From positions 1,340,082 to 1,404,081 of the forward strand of contig NZ_FOLP01000001.1 in assembly GCF_900112425.1 (NCBI RefSeq): a stretch of DNA of 64,000 nucleotides, read 5' to 3'. A program made the position numbers and the translations under genes. The stretch is from Variovorax sp. OK212 (GTDB lineage: Bacteria; Pseudomonadota; Gammaproteobacteria; Burkholderiales; Burkholderiaceae_C). Below are positions 27,078 to 35,801 of this stretch, one piece after another (position 1 is the stretch's first letter; each line of letters starts with the position of its first letter). The notes under the pieces are model-generated. The model saw only the letters and a list, made by a program, of their open reading frames with translations. It was not told where the DNA came from and did not search any database.

Positions 27078-28994
27078 ATGTTTGATTTCTTCCGCAAGTA
27101 CAACAAGATCGTCATGATTTTCTTGTTCTTGCTGATCATTCCCTCGTTCGTGCTCTTCGGTGTCGAGCGCTACCAGGGCTCCGGCGGCGACGAGAAGGTT
27201 GCCCGCATCCAGGGCCACGACATCACGCGTCCCGAGTGGGACCAGCAGCACCGCGTGGAGACGGACCGCATCCGCCAGCAGTCGCCCAACGTCGATCCGA
27301 CGGTGCTCGACTCCGACGCGCTGCGCTATGCCACGCTGGAGCGCATGGTGCGCGACCGCGTGCTGGCCGCCGCCGCCGCGAAGACGAACATGACGGTTTC
27401 CGAAGACCGCCTGGCGCGCATGTTCGCGCAGGACCCGGGCCTGGCCGCGTTCCGCACGCCCGACGGCAAGTTCGACCGCGACGCCTTCATGCGCGTGACC
27501 GGCCGCACGCCCGAGCAGTACGAGGCTTCGGTGCGTTCCGACATGACAACGCAGCAGGTGCTGCTGGGCGTCTCGGGCACGGCCTTCACGCCGCCCGCGC
27601 TGGCCTCGACCACCATCAACGCCTTCTACGACAGCCGCGAGATCCAGGTTGCCCGCTTCGCCCCCGACAGCTTCGCGTCGAAGGTCGCGGTGAGCGACGC
27701 CGACATCGAGTCCTACTACAAGGACCACATGGCGCAGTTCCAGGCGCCCGAGCGCGCGGACATCGAGTACCTGGTGCTCGACATCGAGGCCGCCAAGAAG
27801 AACATCGTGCTGAGCGACGCCGACCTGCAGACCTACTACAAGGACAACACCGCGCGCTTCGGCACGAAGGAAGAGCGCCGTGCGAGCCACATCCTGATCA
27901 ATGCGCCGGCCAGCATGCCCGCCGCCGACCGCGAAAAGGCGAAGGCCAAGGCCGAACAGCTGCTGGCTGAAGTGAAGAAGGCGCCCAACACCTTCGCCGA
28001 CGTGGCCCGCAAGAATTCCGATGATGATTTGACTGCCAAGAACGGTGGTCAATTCGATATGGGGCCGAAGGGAAGTCTTGTTGCCAAACCACTGGACGAC
28101 GCCGTGTTCGCGCTCAAGAAGGGTGAAATCAGCAGCCTGATCGAAACCGAATTCGGCTTTCACATTGTTCAGCTCAATGACATCAAGCCTGCCCAGGTGA
28201 CCCCCTTCGAGCAGGTGCGTGCCACCATCGAGAACGAAGCGCGCGCGCAGCAGGCCACGCAGGAATTCGCGAAGGCGGCAGAGGTCTTCACCGATGCGGT
28301 CTACCAGTCGCCCGACAGCCTCAAGCCCGCCGCCGAGAAGCTGAAGCTCACGATCCAGACGGCCAAGAACGTTGCGCGCACCGCCGCGTCGGGTGCCGCC
28401 GGCGCGCTGGCCAGCCGCAACTTCCTGAGCGCGCTGTTCGCGCCCGACTCGCTCGAGCGCAAGCAGAACACCGAGGCGATCGAAGTCGGCTCGAGCCAGC
28501 TGGCAGCAGGCCGCGTCACGCAGTACACGCCGGCGCATGCCGTGCCGCTGGCGGACGTGAAGGACAAGATCCGCGCCCAGCTCGTCACCGAGCGTGCCGC
28601 GGTGCTCGCGAAGACCGAAGGCGAAGCCAAGCTCGCCGCATGGACCGCGAAGGCAGATGGTGCAACGTTCGGCGCACCCGTGACGGTGTCGCGCCGCGAG
28701 GCCCAATCGCAGCCGCTGCCGGTCATCGACGCCGCGCTGCGTGCCGACGCCTCCAAGCTGCCGGCGCTCGTGGGCGTGGACCTGGGTGCGCAAGGCTATG
28801 TCGTGGTGCGCGTGACCAAGGTCGTGCCGCGCACGCCGCCGGCACCCGAACTCGCGAAGCAGGAACAGGCGCAGGTCGGCCAGTCGATCGCCGCCGCCGA
28901 AGATGCCGCCTACTACAACCTGCTGAAGGAACGCTTCAAGGCCGAGATCCTCGTGCCGAAGCCGGCGGACACGCTGCCCGTCGCGGGCCGCTGA
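27078..28994 (+). CDS. ppiD: Periplasmic folding chaperone PpiD (SurA-N/parvulin)
   Basis: 638-residue inner-membrane-anchored periplasmic chaperone. One helix at residues 11-28 anchors it. A SurA-like N-terminal domain follows, then a single parvulin domain at about residues 268-365 (ASHILI ... FGFHIVQLND), and a C-terminal chaperone part. It assists outer-membrane and periplasmic protein folding at the Sec exit. PpiD parvulin domains are usually weak or inactive isomerases. A stretch of about 160 bases in the parvulin part (28010-28170) has noticeably AT-richer codons than the rest. A strong terminator follows. Confidence 0.95.
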   Translation: MFDFFRKYNKIVMIFLFLLIIPSFVLFGVERYQGSGGDEKVARIQGHDITRPEWDQQHRVETDRIRQQSPNVDPTVLDSDALRYATLERMVRDRVLAAAAAKTNMTVSEDRLARMFAQDPGLAAFRTPDGKFDRDAFMRVTGRTPEQYEASVRSDMTTQQVLLGVSGTAFTPPALASTTINAFYDSREIQVARFAPDSFASKVAVSDADIESYYKDHMAQFQAPERADIEYLVLDIEAAKKNIVLSDADLQTYYKDNTARFGTKEERRASHILINAPASMPAADREKAKAKAEQLLAEVKKAPNTFADVARKNSDDDLTAKNGGQFDMGPKGSLVAKPLDDAVFALKKGEISSLIETEFGFHIVQLNDIKPAQVTPFEQVRATIENEARAQQATQEFAKAAEVFTDAVYQSPDSLKPAAEKLKLTIQTAKNVARTAASGAAGALASRNFLSALFAPDSLERKQNTEAIEVGSSQLAAGRVTQYTPAHAVPLADVKDKIRAQLVTERAAVLAKTEGEAKLAAWTAKADGATFGAPVTVSRREAQSQPLPVIDAALRADASKLPALVGVDLGAQGYVVVRVTKVVPRTPPAPELAKQEQAQVGQSIAAAEDAAYYNLLKERFKAEILVPKPADTLPVAGR

Positions 28995-29030
28995 GATACA
29001 CGGCTGGCGTCGAGACGCCAAGCCCACCAA

Positions 29031-29056
29031 GCCCGAGCCATGGCTCGGGCTTTTTT
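29031..29056 (+). terminator. intrinsic terminator after ppiD
   Basis: GCCCGAGCCA paired with TGGCTCGGGC followed by six T, 36 bp after the ppiD stop codon. Confidence 0.92.
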
Positions 29057-29139
29057 CATGGCGAGCGCCGATCCGATGCATTTGCTGGTCGTCGCACGAG
29101 GGACAAGCGGCGCCTGCGCTTCTTGCCAGAATCCCCGGC

Positions 29140-29814
29140 ATGGGAACCCTCTACCTCGTGCGCCACGGACAGGCCAGCTTCGGCGCTGCCGACTATGACA
29201 ACCTGAGCGAGCTCGGGCATCGGCAGTCGGTGCGGCTCGGCGAGTACTGGCGCGAGCGCGGCATGACGTTCGACGCGGTCATCACCGGCACGCTGAAGCG
29301 CCATCGCCAGACCTGGGAGGGCATTGCCAAGGGGTTGGGCCTGACGCGCGACGACGTGCTGCCGTGGCCCGGACTGAACGAGTACGACAGCGAGGCGCTC
29401 ATCGCGACCATCCACGACGGCAAGCTCGAGAAGCCGGACTCGCCCGAGATGTACCGCCATCACTTCCGCTTGCTGCGTGAAGGCCTGGGCGCATGGATGC
29501 AGGCCAAGACGGCACCGGTCGGCATGCCGAGCTATGTCGACTTCCTGGGCGGCGTGACGACCGCGCTCGACCATGTGCGCGAGAGGCACCACGGTGCGAA
29601 AGTGCTGGTGGTGTCGAGCGGCGGGCCGATCAGCACCGCGGTCGGCCATGTGCTGGGCACGAGCGCGGAGACCACGATCGAGTTGAACCTGCGCATCCGC
29701 AATACCTCGGTGACGGAATTCGCGTTCACGCCCAAGCGGCACATGCTGGTGACCTACAACACGCTGCCTCACCTGGACGGGCCGGCGTACGAGGGGTGGG
29801 TGACTTACGCCTGA
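29140..29814 (+). CDS. Histidine phosphatase superfamily protein, atypical
   Basis: 224-residue member of the phosphoglycerate-mutase-like superfamily. The first catalytic histidine is present in LVRHGQAS (H9), with LKRHRQT (R56) and NEYD (E81) as expected. The second catalytic histidine, normally in a VxHGG motif, is replaced by serine (VVSSGG, S159-S160). The protein may therefore be inactive, use a different acid, or act as a binding protein. The function is unknown and the mutase label should not be used. Confidence 0.85.
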   Translation: MGTLYLVRHGQASFGAADYDNLSELGHRQSVRLGEYWRERGMTFDAVITGTLKRHRQTWEGIAKGLGLTRDDVLPWPGLNEYDSEALIATIHDGKLEKPDSPEMYRHHFRLLREGLGAWMQAKTAPVGMPSYVDFLGGVTTALDHVRERHHGAKVLVVSSGGPISTAVGHVLGTSAETTIELNLRIRNTSVTEFAFTPKRHMLVTYNTLPHLDGPAYEGWVTYA

Positions 29815-29853
29815 GGTGTACGTCGTGAGGCTGCTTGTGCTTCAGGTTGTGCT

Positions 29854-30234
29854 TCAGGCCTGCCAGACGCCGTAGCCGGCCTTGCGCAGCGCGATGCCGA
29901 GGTCGACCTCCATCAGCCGCGCGTCTTCGTAGGTCAGGGGGTTGTAGCGTTCGTAGAGCGCGGGCAGCAGGTGCAGGCCGAATTCCTGAACGAAGCTGTT
30001 GGCCTGGATGCCGGCCTTGTGCTTGTCGAAGCGGATGTCGGGGTCCAGCCCTGTCATGCCGACGTAGACGAAGGGCTTGCCGAGTTGGTAGTCGGGGTTG
30101 GCGCGCCTGAAGCGGCCGTTGTTCCAGACGCGGTCGTCGAGCTCGACCACATAGACGTGATGCCTGGCGCGCGGCTTGCGGGGCGTGGCTTTCGGGGTGG
30201 CCGCCCGCGCGACGCGGGGCGGCCGCGGAGGCAT
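29854..30234 (-). CDS. GIY-YIG-like small protein
   Basis: 126-residue protein with an Arg/Pro-rich N terminus (about 25 residues), then HHVYVVEL and PFVYVGMTGLDPDIRFDKHKAG. This resembles the GIY-YIG nuclease core with a following Arg/His and a later conserved glutamate (LMEVDLG). Endonuclease activity is an inference. The ATG at 30234 overlaps the stop of the GlsB gene in the form TGATG, which strongly suggests translational coupling and decides the start. Confidence 0.75.
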   Translation of the reverse strand: MPPRPPRVARAATPKATPRKPRARHHVYVVELDDRVWNNGRFRRANPDYQLGKPFVYVGMTGLDPDIRFDKHKAGIQANSFVQEFGLHLLPALYERYNPLTYEDARLMEVDLGIALRKAGYGVWQA

Positions 30235-30482
30235 CAGCTCTTGCGCTTGATGAGGCCGTAGAGGATCAGCAGCACGATCGCGCCCAGCACGGAAGCGATG
30301 AAGCCTGCACCCTGGCCGGCGGTGTACCAGCCGAGCGATTGGCCCACGTAGGTGACGATCAGCGAGCCCGCGATGCCGATGATGGTGGTGACGATGAAGC
30401 CCGCGGAATCGTCGCCCGGCTTGACGGCGCGTGCCACAAGACCCACGACGAACCCGATCAGAATAGTCCAGACGATGCTCAT
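30234..30482 (-). CDS. GlsB/YeaQ/YmgE family stress membrane protein
   Basis: 82-residue membrane protein (transglycosylase-associated family) with three hydrophobic helices. The conserved glycine-rich motif IIGIAGSLIVTYVG lies in the middle. Relatives are general stress-induced. The ATG at 30482 (MSIVWTILIGFVVG) is the family start, with AAGGAAT upstream. It is co-translated with the GIY-YIG-like gene. Confidence 0.92.
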   Translation of the reverse strand: MSIVWTILIGFVVGLVARAVKPGDDSAGFIVTTIIGIAGSLIVTYVGQSLGWYTAGQGAGFIASVLGAIVLLILYGLIKRKS

Positions 30483-30685
30483 GAAGAAATTCCTTTGGTG
30501 GTGAAGGGGAGTGGCCAATGCCGAGCCCGCCTGCGCGAGCCGCATTCATGATAGCGGAGCGATTTGCGCGCGAGTGTCGCCAACGCAGATGAAACGCAGA
30601 CGCGAGAATTTTTACCCGGTGCCGTGACGCCGGGCCTGCGCGGCGTCCTACAGATGCGCGGCAAACGCCGCGGTACACCCTGTGC

Positions 30686-31318
30686 ATGCTGGAAAAATTG
30701 CCCGATGTCATTGGCCACGCGCTGCAGGGCGTGCGCGCTGGTCTGGACCAGATCGTCTTCAACACCCTTGGCTTGCGCGAAGGCATGGCGTCGATCGAAG
30801 TCACAAGCCTGGCCTTCACGGACCATGCGCCGCTGCCGCCACGCTACACCGCTGACGGCGAGGGCGTTTCGCCGCCCCTGCAGTGGAAAGGCGTTCCGGC
30901 CGGCGCAGCCTCGCTGTTGCTGATCGTCGAGGATGCCGATTCGCCGACCCCCAATCCGCTGGTGCATGCCATCGTGGTAAGCCTGCCGCTGGACATCGGT
31001 TCGCTGGCCGAGGCTGCGATGCCGAGCGAAGACAACGAAGGCGCGGGCCTGCATGTCGGGCGCAACTCGGCCTTGCAGTCGGCTTGGCTGCCGCCCGATC
31101 CGCCACCAGGACACGGAACGCACCGCTATGCGTTCCAGCTGTTCGCGCTGAGACAGGCGCCGGAATTCTCCGATGCGCCGGGCCGTGACGAGGTCGTCGA
31201 GGCCCTGCGCGAACATGCAATGGCAAGCGGCCTGCTCATCGGCACGCACGAGCGGCCCGATGGCTCGATCAGGATCGAGGAGGGTGCGACGCCGAACGGC
31301 CCGCTCGCCGCAGGCTGA
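30686..31318 (+). CDS. YbhB/YbcL family (PEBP, Raf kinase inhibitor-like) protein
   Basis: 210-residue phosphatidylethanolamine-binding-protein fold. The anion-pocket elements VEDADSPTPNPLVHAIV and PPGHGTHRYAFQLFAL are conserved. An extra N-terminal segment of about 35 residues precedes the usual core start (IEVTSLAFTDHAPLPPRYT). Cytoplasmic, since no signal peptide is seen. The cellular role of bacterial PEBP proteins is not settled. Confidence 0.9.
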   Translation: MLEKLPDVIGHALQGVRAGLDQIVFNTLGLREGMASIEVTSLAFTDHAPLPPRYTADGEGVSPPLQWKGVPAGAASLLLIVEDADSPTPNPLVHAIVVSLPLDIGSLAEAAMPSEDNEGAGLHVGRNSALQSAWLPPDPPPGHGTHRYAFQLFALRQAPEFSDAPGRDEVVEALREHAMASGLLIGTHERPDGSIRIEEGATPNGPLAAG

Positions 31319-31364
31319 TGGCGGGCCAAGGTTGGGTCGGAGGGGACCGGCGACAGGCCGCCAG

Positions 31365-31389
31365 CGATCAAATCGCGTCTTTTTGATCG
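31365..31389. repeat. inverted repeat between the PEBP gene and tRNA-His
   Basis: Perfect 8-bp arms CGATCAAA and TTTGATCG flank a nine-base spacer. It could be a weak terminator of the PEBP gene or a binding site. No T run follows the second arm. Confidence 0.45.
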
Positions 31390-31395
31390 AGACCC

Positions 31396-31424
31396 TTCAA
31401 AAGCGCGATTTTTAACGCTAGAAT
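31396..31424 (+). promoter_or_regulatory. predicted promoter of tRNA-His
   Basis: TTCAAA (31396-31401) and TAGAAT (31419-31424) with 17-bp spacing, ending 12 bp before the tRNA. Confidence 0.55.
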
Positions 31425-31436
31425 CGAAGGCTCTGC

Positions 31437-31513
31437 GGTGGCTGTAGCTCAGCTGGTAGAGTCCCAGATTGTGATTCTGGTCGTCGTGGGTTCGAGTCCC
31501 ATCAGCCACCCCA
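31437..31513 (+). tRNA. tRNA-His (anticodon GTG)
   Basis: 77-nt cloverleaf including the extra 5' G typical of tRNA-His, which pairs with the discriminator C. The acceptor is GTGGCTG with CAGCCAC. The anticodon arm is CCAGA-TTGTGAT-TCTGG with anticodon GTG. The T arm holds GTTCGAGTC. CCA is encoded. Confidence 0.97.
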
Positions 31514-31733
31514 AAAAATATCTCCTTTGCGCTATTGCTCAATAGCAATCAAAGGATTACACCGCCGGGCTTGCCCCGGCGTTGTCATTTCCGAGCCGCA
31601 ACTTCTTCTGGTTGCGCGCTGCGCTCTTTTACCGATTCCCCTCCGCATATAAGCCGTCCACGCCGACGTGCCTTGTGTTGCGAGTTGTTGCATCAAGGCA
31701 ATCGGAAAAGCGGTTTTTCGCTTCAAGAGGCTC

Positions 31734-31761
31734 TTGTGGCAAAAGAAAACTGAATTAAAAT
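31734..31761 (+). promoter_or_regulatory. predicted promoter of the H-NS-like gene
   Basis: TTGTGG (31734-31739) and TAAAAT (31756-31761), 16-bp spacing, about 30 bp before the start codon. The 279-bp gap between tRNA-His and this gene holds no gene that I can support. Confidence 0.55.
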
Positions 31762-31792
31762 CCGCTCGTTTTCAATTTCTGGAGTCCAACAA

Positions 31793-32137
31793 ATGGCTTC
31801 GACCCTCGCCGATATCAATTCTCAGATCAAGAAGCACGACGAGCAGATTGCGCAATTGCGCAGGCAGGCCGAAGAGCTGCGCAACCAGGAACGCTCCGGC
31901 GTGATCGAAGAGGTTCGCAAGAAGATTTCCGAATACGGATTGACGGCTTCCGATCTGAAACTGACGGGGCGCGTGGGTGCGGTCAAGCGCGCCGCAGGTG
32001 CTGCGCCGGCCAAGGCAGCAGCCAAATACCGCGGTCCGACGGGCGAAACCTGGTCCGGTGGCCGTGGCCGCAAGCCGCGCTGGGTGACCGAGGCATTGGC
32101 CGCAGGCAAGTCGCTCTCGGATTACGAGATCAAGTAA
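31793..32137 (+). CDS. H-NS family nucleoid-associated regulator
   Basis: 114-residue protein. The N-terminal coiled coil (residues 8-50) serves oligomerisation. The C-terminal DNA-binding domain has YRGPTGETWSGGRGRKPRW, the minor-groove AT-hook-like core of H-NS/BpH3 proteins. It silences AT-rich genes and organises the nucleoid. It stands alone with its own promoter and a shared bidirectional terminator. Confidence 0.95.
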   Translation: MASTLADINSQIKKHDEQIAQLRRQAEELRNQERSGVIEEVRKKISEYGLTASDLKLTGRVGAVKRAAGAAPAKAAAKYRGPTGETWSGGRGRKPRWVTEALAAGKSLSDYEIK

Positions 32138-32166
32138 GTGCCTCCCGCCTTTCTGGGCAAGTGCCC

Positions 32167-32200
32167 AATAAAAAAGCCCGCATCCGCGGGCTTTTTTATT
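32167..32200. terminator. bidirectional terminator
   Basis: GCCCGC-ATCC-GCGGGC with A6 before and T6 after in a fully symmetric arrangement. It serves the H-NS-like gene on the plus strand and the quinone oxidoreductase on the minus strand. Confidence 0.94.
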
Positions 32201-32222
32201 GGGCGTACGAAGCGCGGTGCGT

Positions 32223-33209
32223 TCAGTTCACCATCACGAGTTTGCCTTTGACGCCGCGCGAGCCCATGTGGGCGTAGGCGGCCTTCAATTCGGACATCGG
32301 CATCGTGCTGTCGATCACCGGCTTGATCTTTCCCTGGCCGTACCACTGGGCCAATTCGGCCATCATCTGCGCATTGGCCTTGGGTTCGCGCTTGGCGAAA
32401 TCGCCCCAGAACACGCCGACCAGCGACGCGCCTTTGAGCAGCGTCAGATTCAATGGCAGCGAGGGAATGGGGCCCGACGCAAAACCCACGACCAAATAGC
32501 GTCCGCGCCATCCGATCGAGCGAAAGGCCGGTTCCGCAAAATCGCCGCCGACCGGGTCGTAAATGACGTCCGGGCCTTTGCCGTCGGTGGCGGCTTTGAT
32601 CGCATCGCGAAAGCCATTGGGCAGTGCGTGCGTCGTGTAGTTGATCGTCGCGTCGGCACCAATTGAACGGCAAAGTTCGCACTTTTCATCGGTCGAGGCG
32701 GCTGCAATGACCTTGGCGCCGGCCGCCTTGGCGATCTGGATGGCCGCCGTGCCCACGCCGCCGGCCGCGCCGAGCACCAGCACGGTCTCGCCGGGCTTGA
32801 GTTGCGCGCGGTCCATCAGGGCGTGCCATGACGTCGCGTAGATCATGATGAAAGCCGCCGCGTCCACGTGGCCGAAGCCCTCGGGCAGCGGCATGCACAG
32901 GGCCGCGGGTGCGAGCGTGTGGGTGCCGAAGCCGCCCGTGCCCGACAGGCAGGCCACGTTCTGGCCGACCTTGAGGTGCGTGACGCCGTCACCGACCGCC
33001 TGCACGACGCCCGCATATTCCGAGCCCGGCACGAAGGGCAGGGGCGGCTTCATCTGGTACTTGTTCTGCACGATCAGCAGGTCGGGGAAATTCAGGCTCG
33101 CCGCCTTGATCTCGATCAGCACCTGGCCCGGGCCCGGCGCCGGTGTCGGCAGTTCCTTCCAGGTCAGCGCGTCGACGCCGGTGGGGTTTTCGCAAAGCCA
33201 TGCGTGCAT
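32223..33209 (-). CDS. Zinc-independent quinone oxidoreductase (NADPH)
   Basis: 328-residue medium-chain dehydrogenase/reductase of the QOR group. The nucleotide-binding motif GAAGGVGTAAIQ is present and no zinc-ligand cysteines are seen. VPGSEYAGVVQAVG is the typical N-domain motif. It reduces quinones or enone compounds with NADPH. The start at 33209 (MHAWLCENPTG) has AAGGAG 7 bases upstream. Codon use is slightly less GC-biased than its neighbours. Confidence 0.92.
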   Translation of the reverse strand: MHAWLCENPTGVDALTWKELPTPAPGPGQVLIEIKAASLNFPDLLIVQNKYQMKPPLPFVPGSEYAGVVQAVGDGVTHLKVGQNVACLSGTGGFGTHTLAPAALCMPLPEGFGHVDAAAFIMIYATSWHALMDRAQLKPGETVLVLGAAGGVGTAAIQIAKAAGAKVIAAASTDEKCELCRSIGADATINYTTHALPNGFRDAIKAATDGKGPDVIYDPVGGDFAEPAFRSIGWRGRYLVVGFASGPIPSLPLNLTLLKGASLVGVFWGDFAKREPKANAQMMAELAQWYGQGKIKPVIDSTMPMSELKAAYAHMGSRGVKGKLVMVN

Positions 33210-33337
33210 GCTCGAGTCTCCTTCGTGTGAGTCGGGTGGGGGCAATGAATGCGGGCGATGATAGGCGGCGCGGTAGGGCGGGCTTGTCCCTGCTGCGACG
33301 CACCCGCCGCCTACAATCCGGGGGCATTCAGGACACC

Positions 33338-34096
33338 ATGAAGATACTCATTTCCAACGACGATGGCTTTCAGGCGCCGGGCATCGTCGCACTGCACGAC
33401 GCGCTCAAGGACATCGCCGATGTCGAGGTGATTGCACCCGAGCACAACAACAGCGCGAAGTCGAATGCACTGACCCTGGCGGCACCGCTCTACGTGCACC
33501 AGGCGCACAACGGCTTTCGCTATGTCACGGGTACGCCGGCCGATTGCGTGCACATCGCGCTCAAGGGCCTGCTCGGCTACCGGCCCGACCTGGTGGTCTC
33601 CGGCATCAACAACGGCGCCAACATGGGCGACGACACCATCTATTCGGGCACCGTGGGCGCGGCCATGGAGGCGTACCTGTTCGGCATTCCTGCCATCGCG
33701 TTCTCGCAGATCGAAAAGGGCTGGGCGCACGTCGATGCGGCCGCCCAGGTGGCGCGCCGGCTGGTGCAGCAGATCGAGCGCGAGCGCATGCTGGAAGGCA
33801 ATGCGTTCCTGCTCAATGTGAACGTGCCGAACCTGCCTTTCGACGAACTGAAGCCCGTCAAGGTCTGCAGGCTCGGCCGCCGGCACTCGGCCGAAAAGGT
33901 GATCACGCAGGACAGTCCGCGCGGCGAGACCATGTACTGGATCGCCGGCGCAGGCAGCGCCAAGGACAGCGGCGAGGGCACCGACTTCCATGCCACCGCG
34001 GCCGGACACATCGCGCTGACGCCGTTGCAGATCGACCTGACCGACCACGCCAACCTGGGCCAATGGCGCGAGACGGTGGCCCGTCTCGGCAATTGA
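33338..34096 (+). CDS. surE: 5'/3'-nucleotidase SurE
   Basis: 252-residue metal-dependent nucleoside monophosphatase, active in stationary phase. The N-terminal ILISNDDGFQAPGI carries the paired aspartates, with S39/N-type ligands in NNSAKSNALT and SGINNGANMGDDTIYSGTVGAA later. pcm starts 1 bp after the stop, and nlpD and rpoS follow in the conserved order. Confidence 0.97.
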   Translation: MKILISNDDGFQAPGIVALHDALKDIADVEVIAPEHNNSAKSNALTLAAPLYVHQAHNGFRYVTGTPADCVHIALKGLLGYRPDLVVSGINNGANMGDDTIYSGTVGAAMEAYLFGIPAIAFSQIEKGWAHVDAAAQVARRLVQQIERERMLEGNAFLLNVNVPNLPFDELKPVKVCRLGRRHSAEKVITQDSPRGETMYWIAGAGSAKDSGEGTDFHATAAGHIALTPLQIDLTDHANLGQWRETVARLGN

Positions 34097-34097
34097 C

Positions 34098-34871
34098 ATG
34101 GCCACGCAACGGCCCAGTTTCCCCGTCCGCCTGACACCCACCGCTTCGGCCGCCACGCGCGGGCGCATGCCCGCCGTGCCGGTCAAGCCAATGGTGCCGT
34201 CCACGCCCTCGATGGCGTCGAACGCCGTGCGCGCGCGCATGGTGCAAAAGCTCGCGGCGCAGGGCATCTCCGATCCGCGCGTGCTGCGTGCCATGAGCGC
34301 CGTGGAGCGGCACGGCTTCGTCGACAGCGCGCTGGTCAACCAGGCGTACGAAGACACGAGCCTGCCGATCGGCCTCGGGCAGACCATCTCCAAGCCGAGC
34401 GTGGTCGCCCGCATGATCGAGCTGCTGCTGGCCGCACCCGCGCTGGCAGGAAAGCCGCAAGACAAGCTGGGCCGGGTGCTCGAGATCGGCACGGGCTGCG
34501 GCTACCAGGCCGCCGTGCTGAACCATGTGGCCTCCGAGGTCTACAGCATCGAGCGCCTGCGCGGGCTGCACGAGCGCGCGCGCCTGAATCTGCGGCCGTT
34601 CCGGCTGGCCACGGTGCACCTGATGCTGGGCGACGGAATGATCGGCTACGCCAAGGGCGCGCCCTACGCCGGCATCATTGCAGCGGCAGGCGGAGAGGCC
34701 GTGCCAGAAGCATGGATCGCGCAACTCGCCGTGGGCGGCCGCATCGTCGCGCCGACCCACTCCGCCAGCGGTGGACAAGCCCTTGTCGTCATCGACAAGA
34801 CCGCTCGGGGACTGGAGCGCCTCGTTCTTGAGGCGGTTCACTTTGTCCCCCTAAAATCAGGTATCGCTTGA
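34098..34871 (+). CDS. pcm: Protein-L-isoaspartate O-methyltransferase
   Basis: 257-residue SAM-dependent methyltransferase that starts repair of isoaspartyl residues in ageing proteins. The core is seen from ALVNQAYEDTSLPIGLGQTIS, with the SAM motif VLEIGTGCGYQAAVL and the GDGM segment. It has an unusual 40-residue N-terminal extension rich in Pro, Thr and Ala. It lies between surE and nlpD as expected. Confidence 0.96.
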   Translation: MATQRPSFPVRLTPTASAATRGRMPAVPVKPMVPSTPSMASNAVRARMVQKLAAQGISDPRVLRAMSAVERHGFVDSALVNQAYEDTSLPIGLGQTISKPSVVARMIELLLAAPALAGKPQDKLGRVLEIGTGCGYQAAVLNHVASEVYSIERLRGLHERARLNLRPFRLATVHLMLGDGMIGYAKGAPYAGIIAAAGGEAVPEAWIAQLAVGGRIVAPTHSASGGQALVVIDKTARGLERLVLEAVHFVPLKSGIA

Positions 34872-34882
34872 AGGAACAACAA

Positions 34883-35797
34883 ATGCAGGGTTTAGGCAAT
34901 CGGAGTTGGTTCGCTGGCGTCACGTTGGCCTTTGTGCTCGTGATCGCGGGCTGTTCCACACCGCGCGGGCCGGCGCCGGTCGAAGACCGCGGCACGATGA
35001 CGCGCGCACCGAGCCCCACAGTCCCCGGCGGCCCGCCCATCACCACCGATGCCAACGGCAAGCCGCTCGCGGGCATCGAGAACTACGGCAAGCCCGGCTA
35101 CTACGCCGTGCGTCCCGGTGACACCATCCGCCGCATCGGCGCCGACACGGGCCAACGCTGGCAGGACCTGGTTCGCTGGAACAACATCGACAACCCGGAC
35201 CTGATCGAAGTCGGCCAGGTTCTGCGCGTGATTCCGCCGAGCGGAACCGCTGTTGCTGTCGCACCGCCGTCGGGCATGTCGTCATCGCCTTCTTCGGAAG
35301 GCGCGACGACGAAGCCCGTGACGCCGCCCGCGGCCGTGGTGCCAGCGGCAACTGCCAGCAGCGCGGCAAGGCCGTCGGTGCCGGTCACGGCGTCGCCATC
35401 GGCACCGGGCAGCGGCAATTCGGGTGACGACGACCTCGGCTGGATCTGGCCCGCGGGCGGTTCGCTGATCGCAGGTTTCGACGAAGCCAAGAACAAGGGC
35501 TACGACATCAGCGGCAAGGCGGGCGACCCCGTGCTGGCGGCGGCCGACGGCCGCGTGGTGTATGCGGGCGCCGGGCTGCGAGGCTATGGCAACCTGATCA
35601 TCCTGAAGCACAACAACACCTACCTCACGGCGTATGCGCACAACCAGACGCTGCTCGTGAAGGAAGACCAGTCGGTTCAGAAGGGCCAGAAGATCGCCGA
35701 GATGGGCAACAGCGACGCCGACCGCGTCAAGCTGCATTTCGAGATCCGCCGCCAGGGCAAGCCCGTCGATCCCTCGCGCTACCTGCCCAACCGGTGA
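34883..35797 (+). CDS. nlpD: LysM/M23 lipoprotein NlpD (amidase activator type)
   Basis: 304-residue lipoprotein. The signal ends in VLVIAGC with the lipidated Cys. A LysM domain ([14 protein letters not shown] to VLRVIP) follows, then a Ser/Pro/Ala linker, then an M23/LytM domain. The LytM metal site is degenerate: the first histidine motif is replaced by NKGYDISG, as in E. coli NlpD. It therefore likely activates a cell-wall amidase instead of cutting peptidoglycan itself. The ATG at 34883 has AAGGA upstream. Confidence 0.94.
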   Translation: MQGLGNRSWFAGVTLAFVLVIAGCSTPRGPAPVEDRGTMTRAPSPTVPGGPPITTDANGKPLAGIENYGKPGYYAVRPGDTIRRIGADTGQRWQDLVRWNNIDNPDLIEVGQVLRVIPPSGTAVAVAPPSGMSSSPSSEGATTKPVTPPAAVVPAATASSAARPSVPVTASPSAPGSGNSGDDDLGWIWPAGGSLIAGFDEAKNKGYDISGKAGDPVLAAADGRVVYAGAGLRGYGNLIILKHNNTYLTAYAHNQTLLVKEDQSVQKGQKIAEMGNSDADRVKLHFEIRRQGKPVDPSRYLPNR

Positions 35798-35801
35798 TGC
35801 C

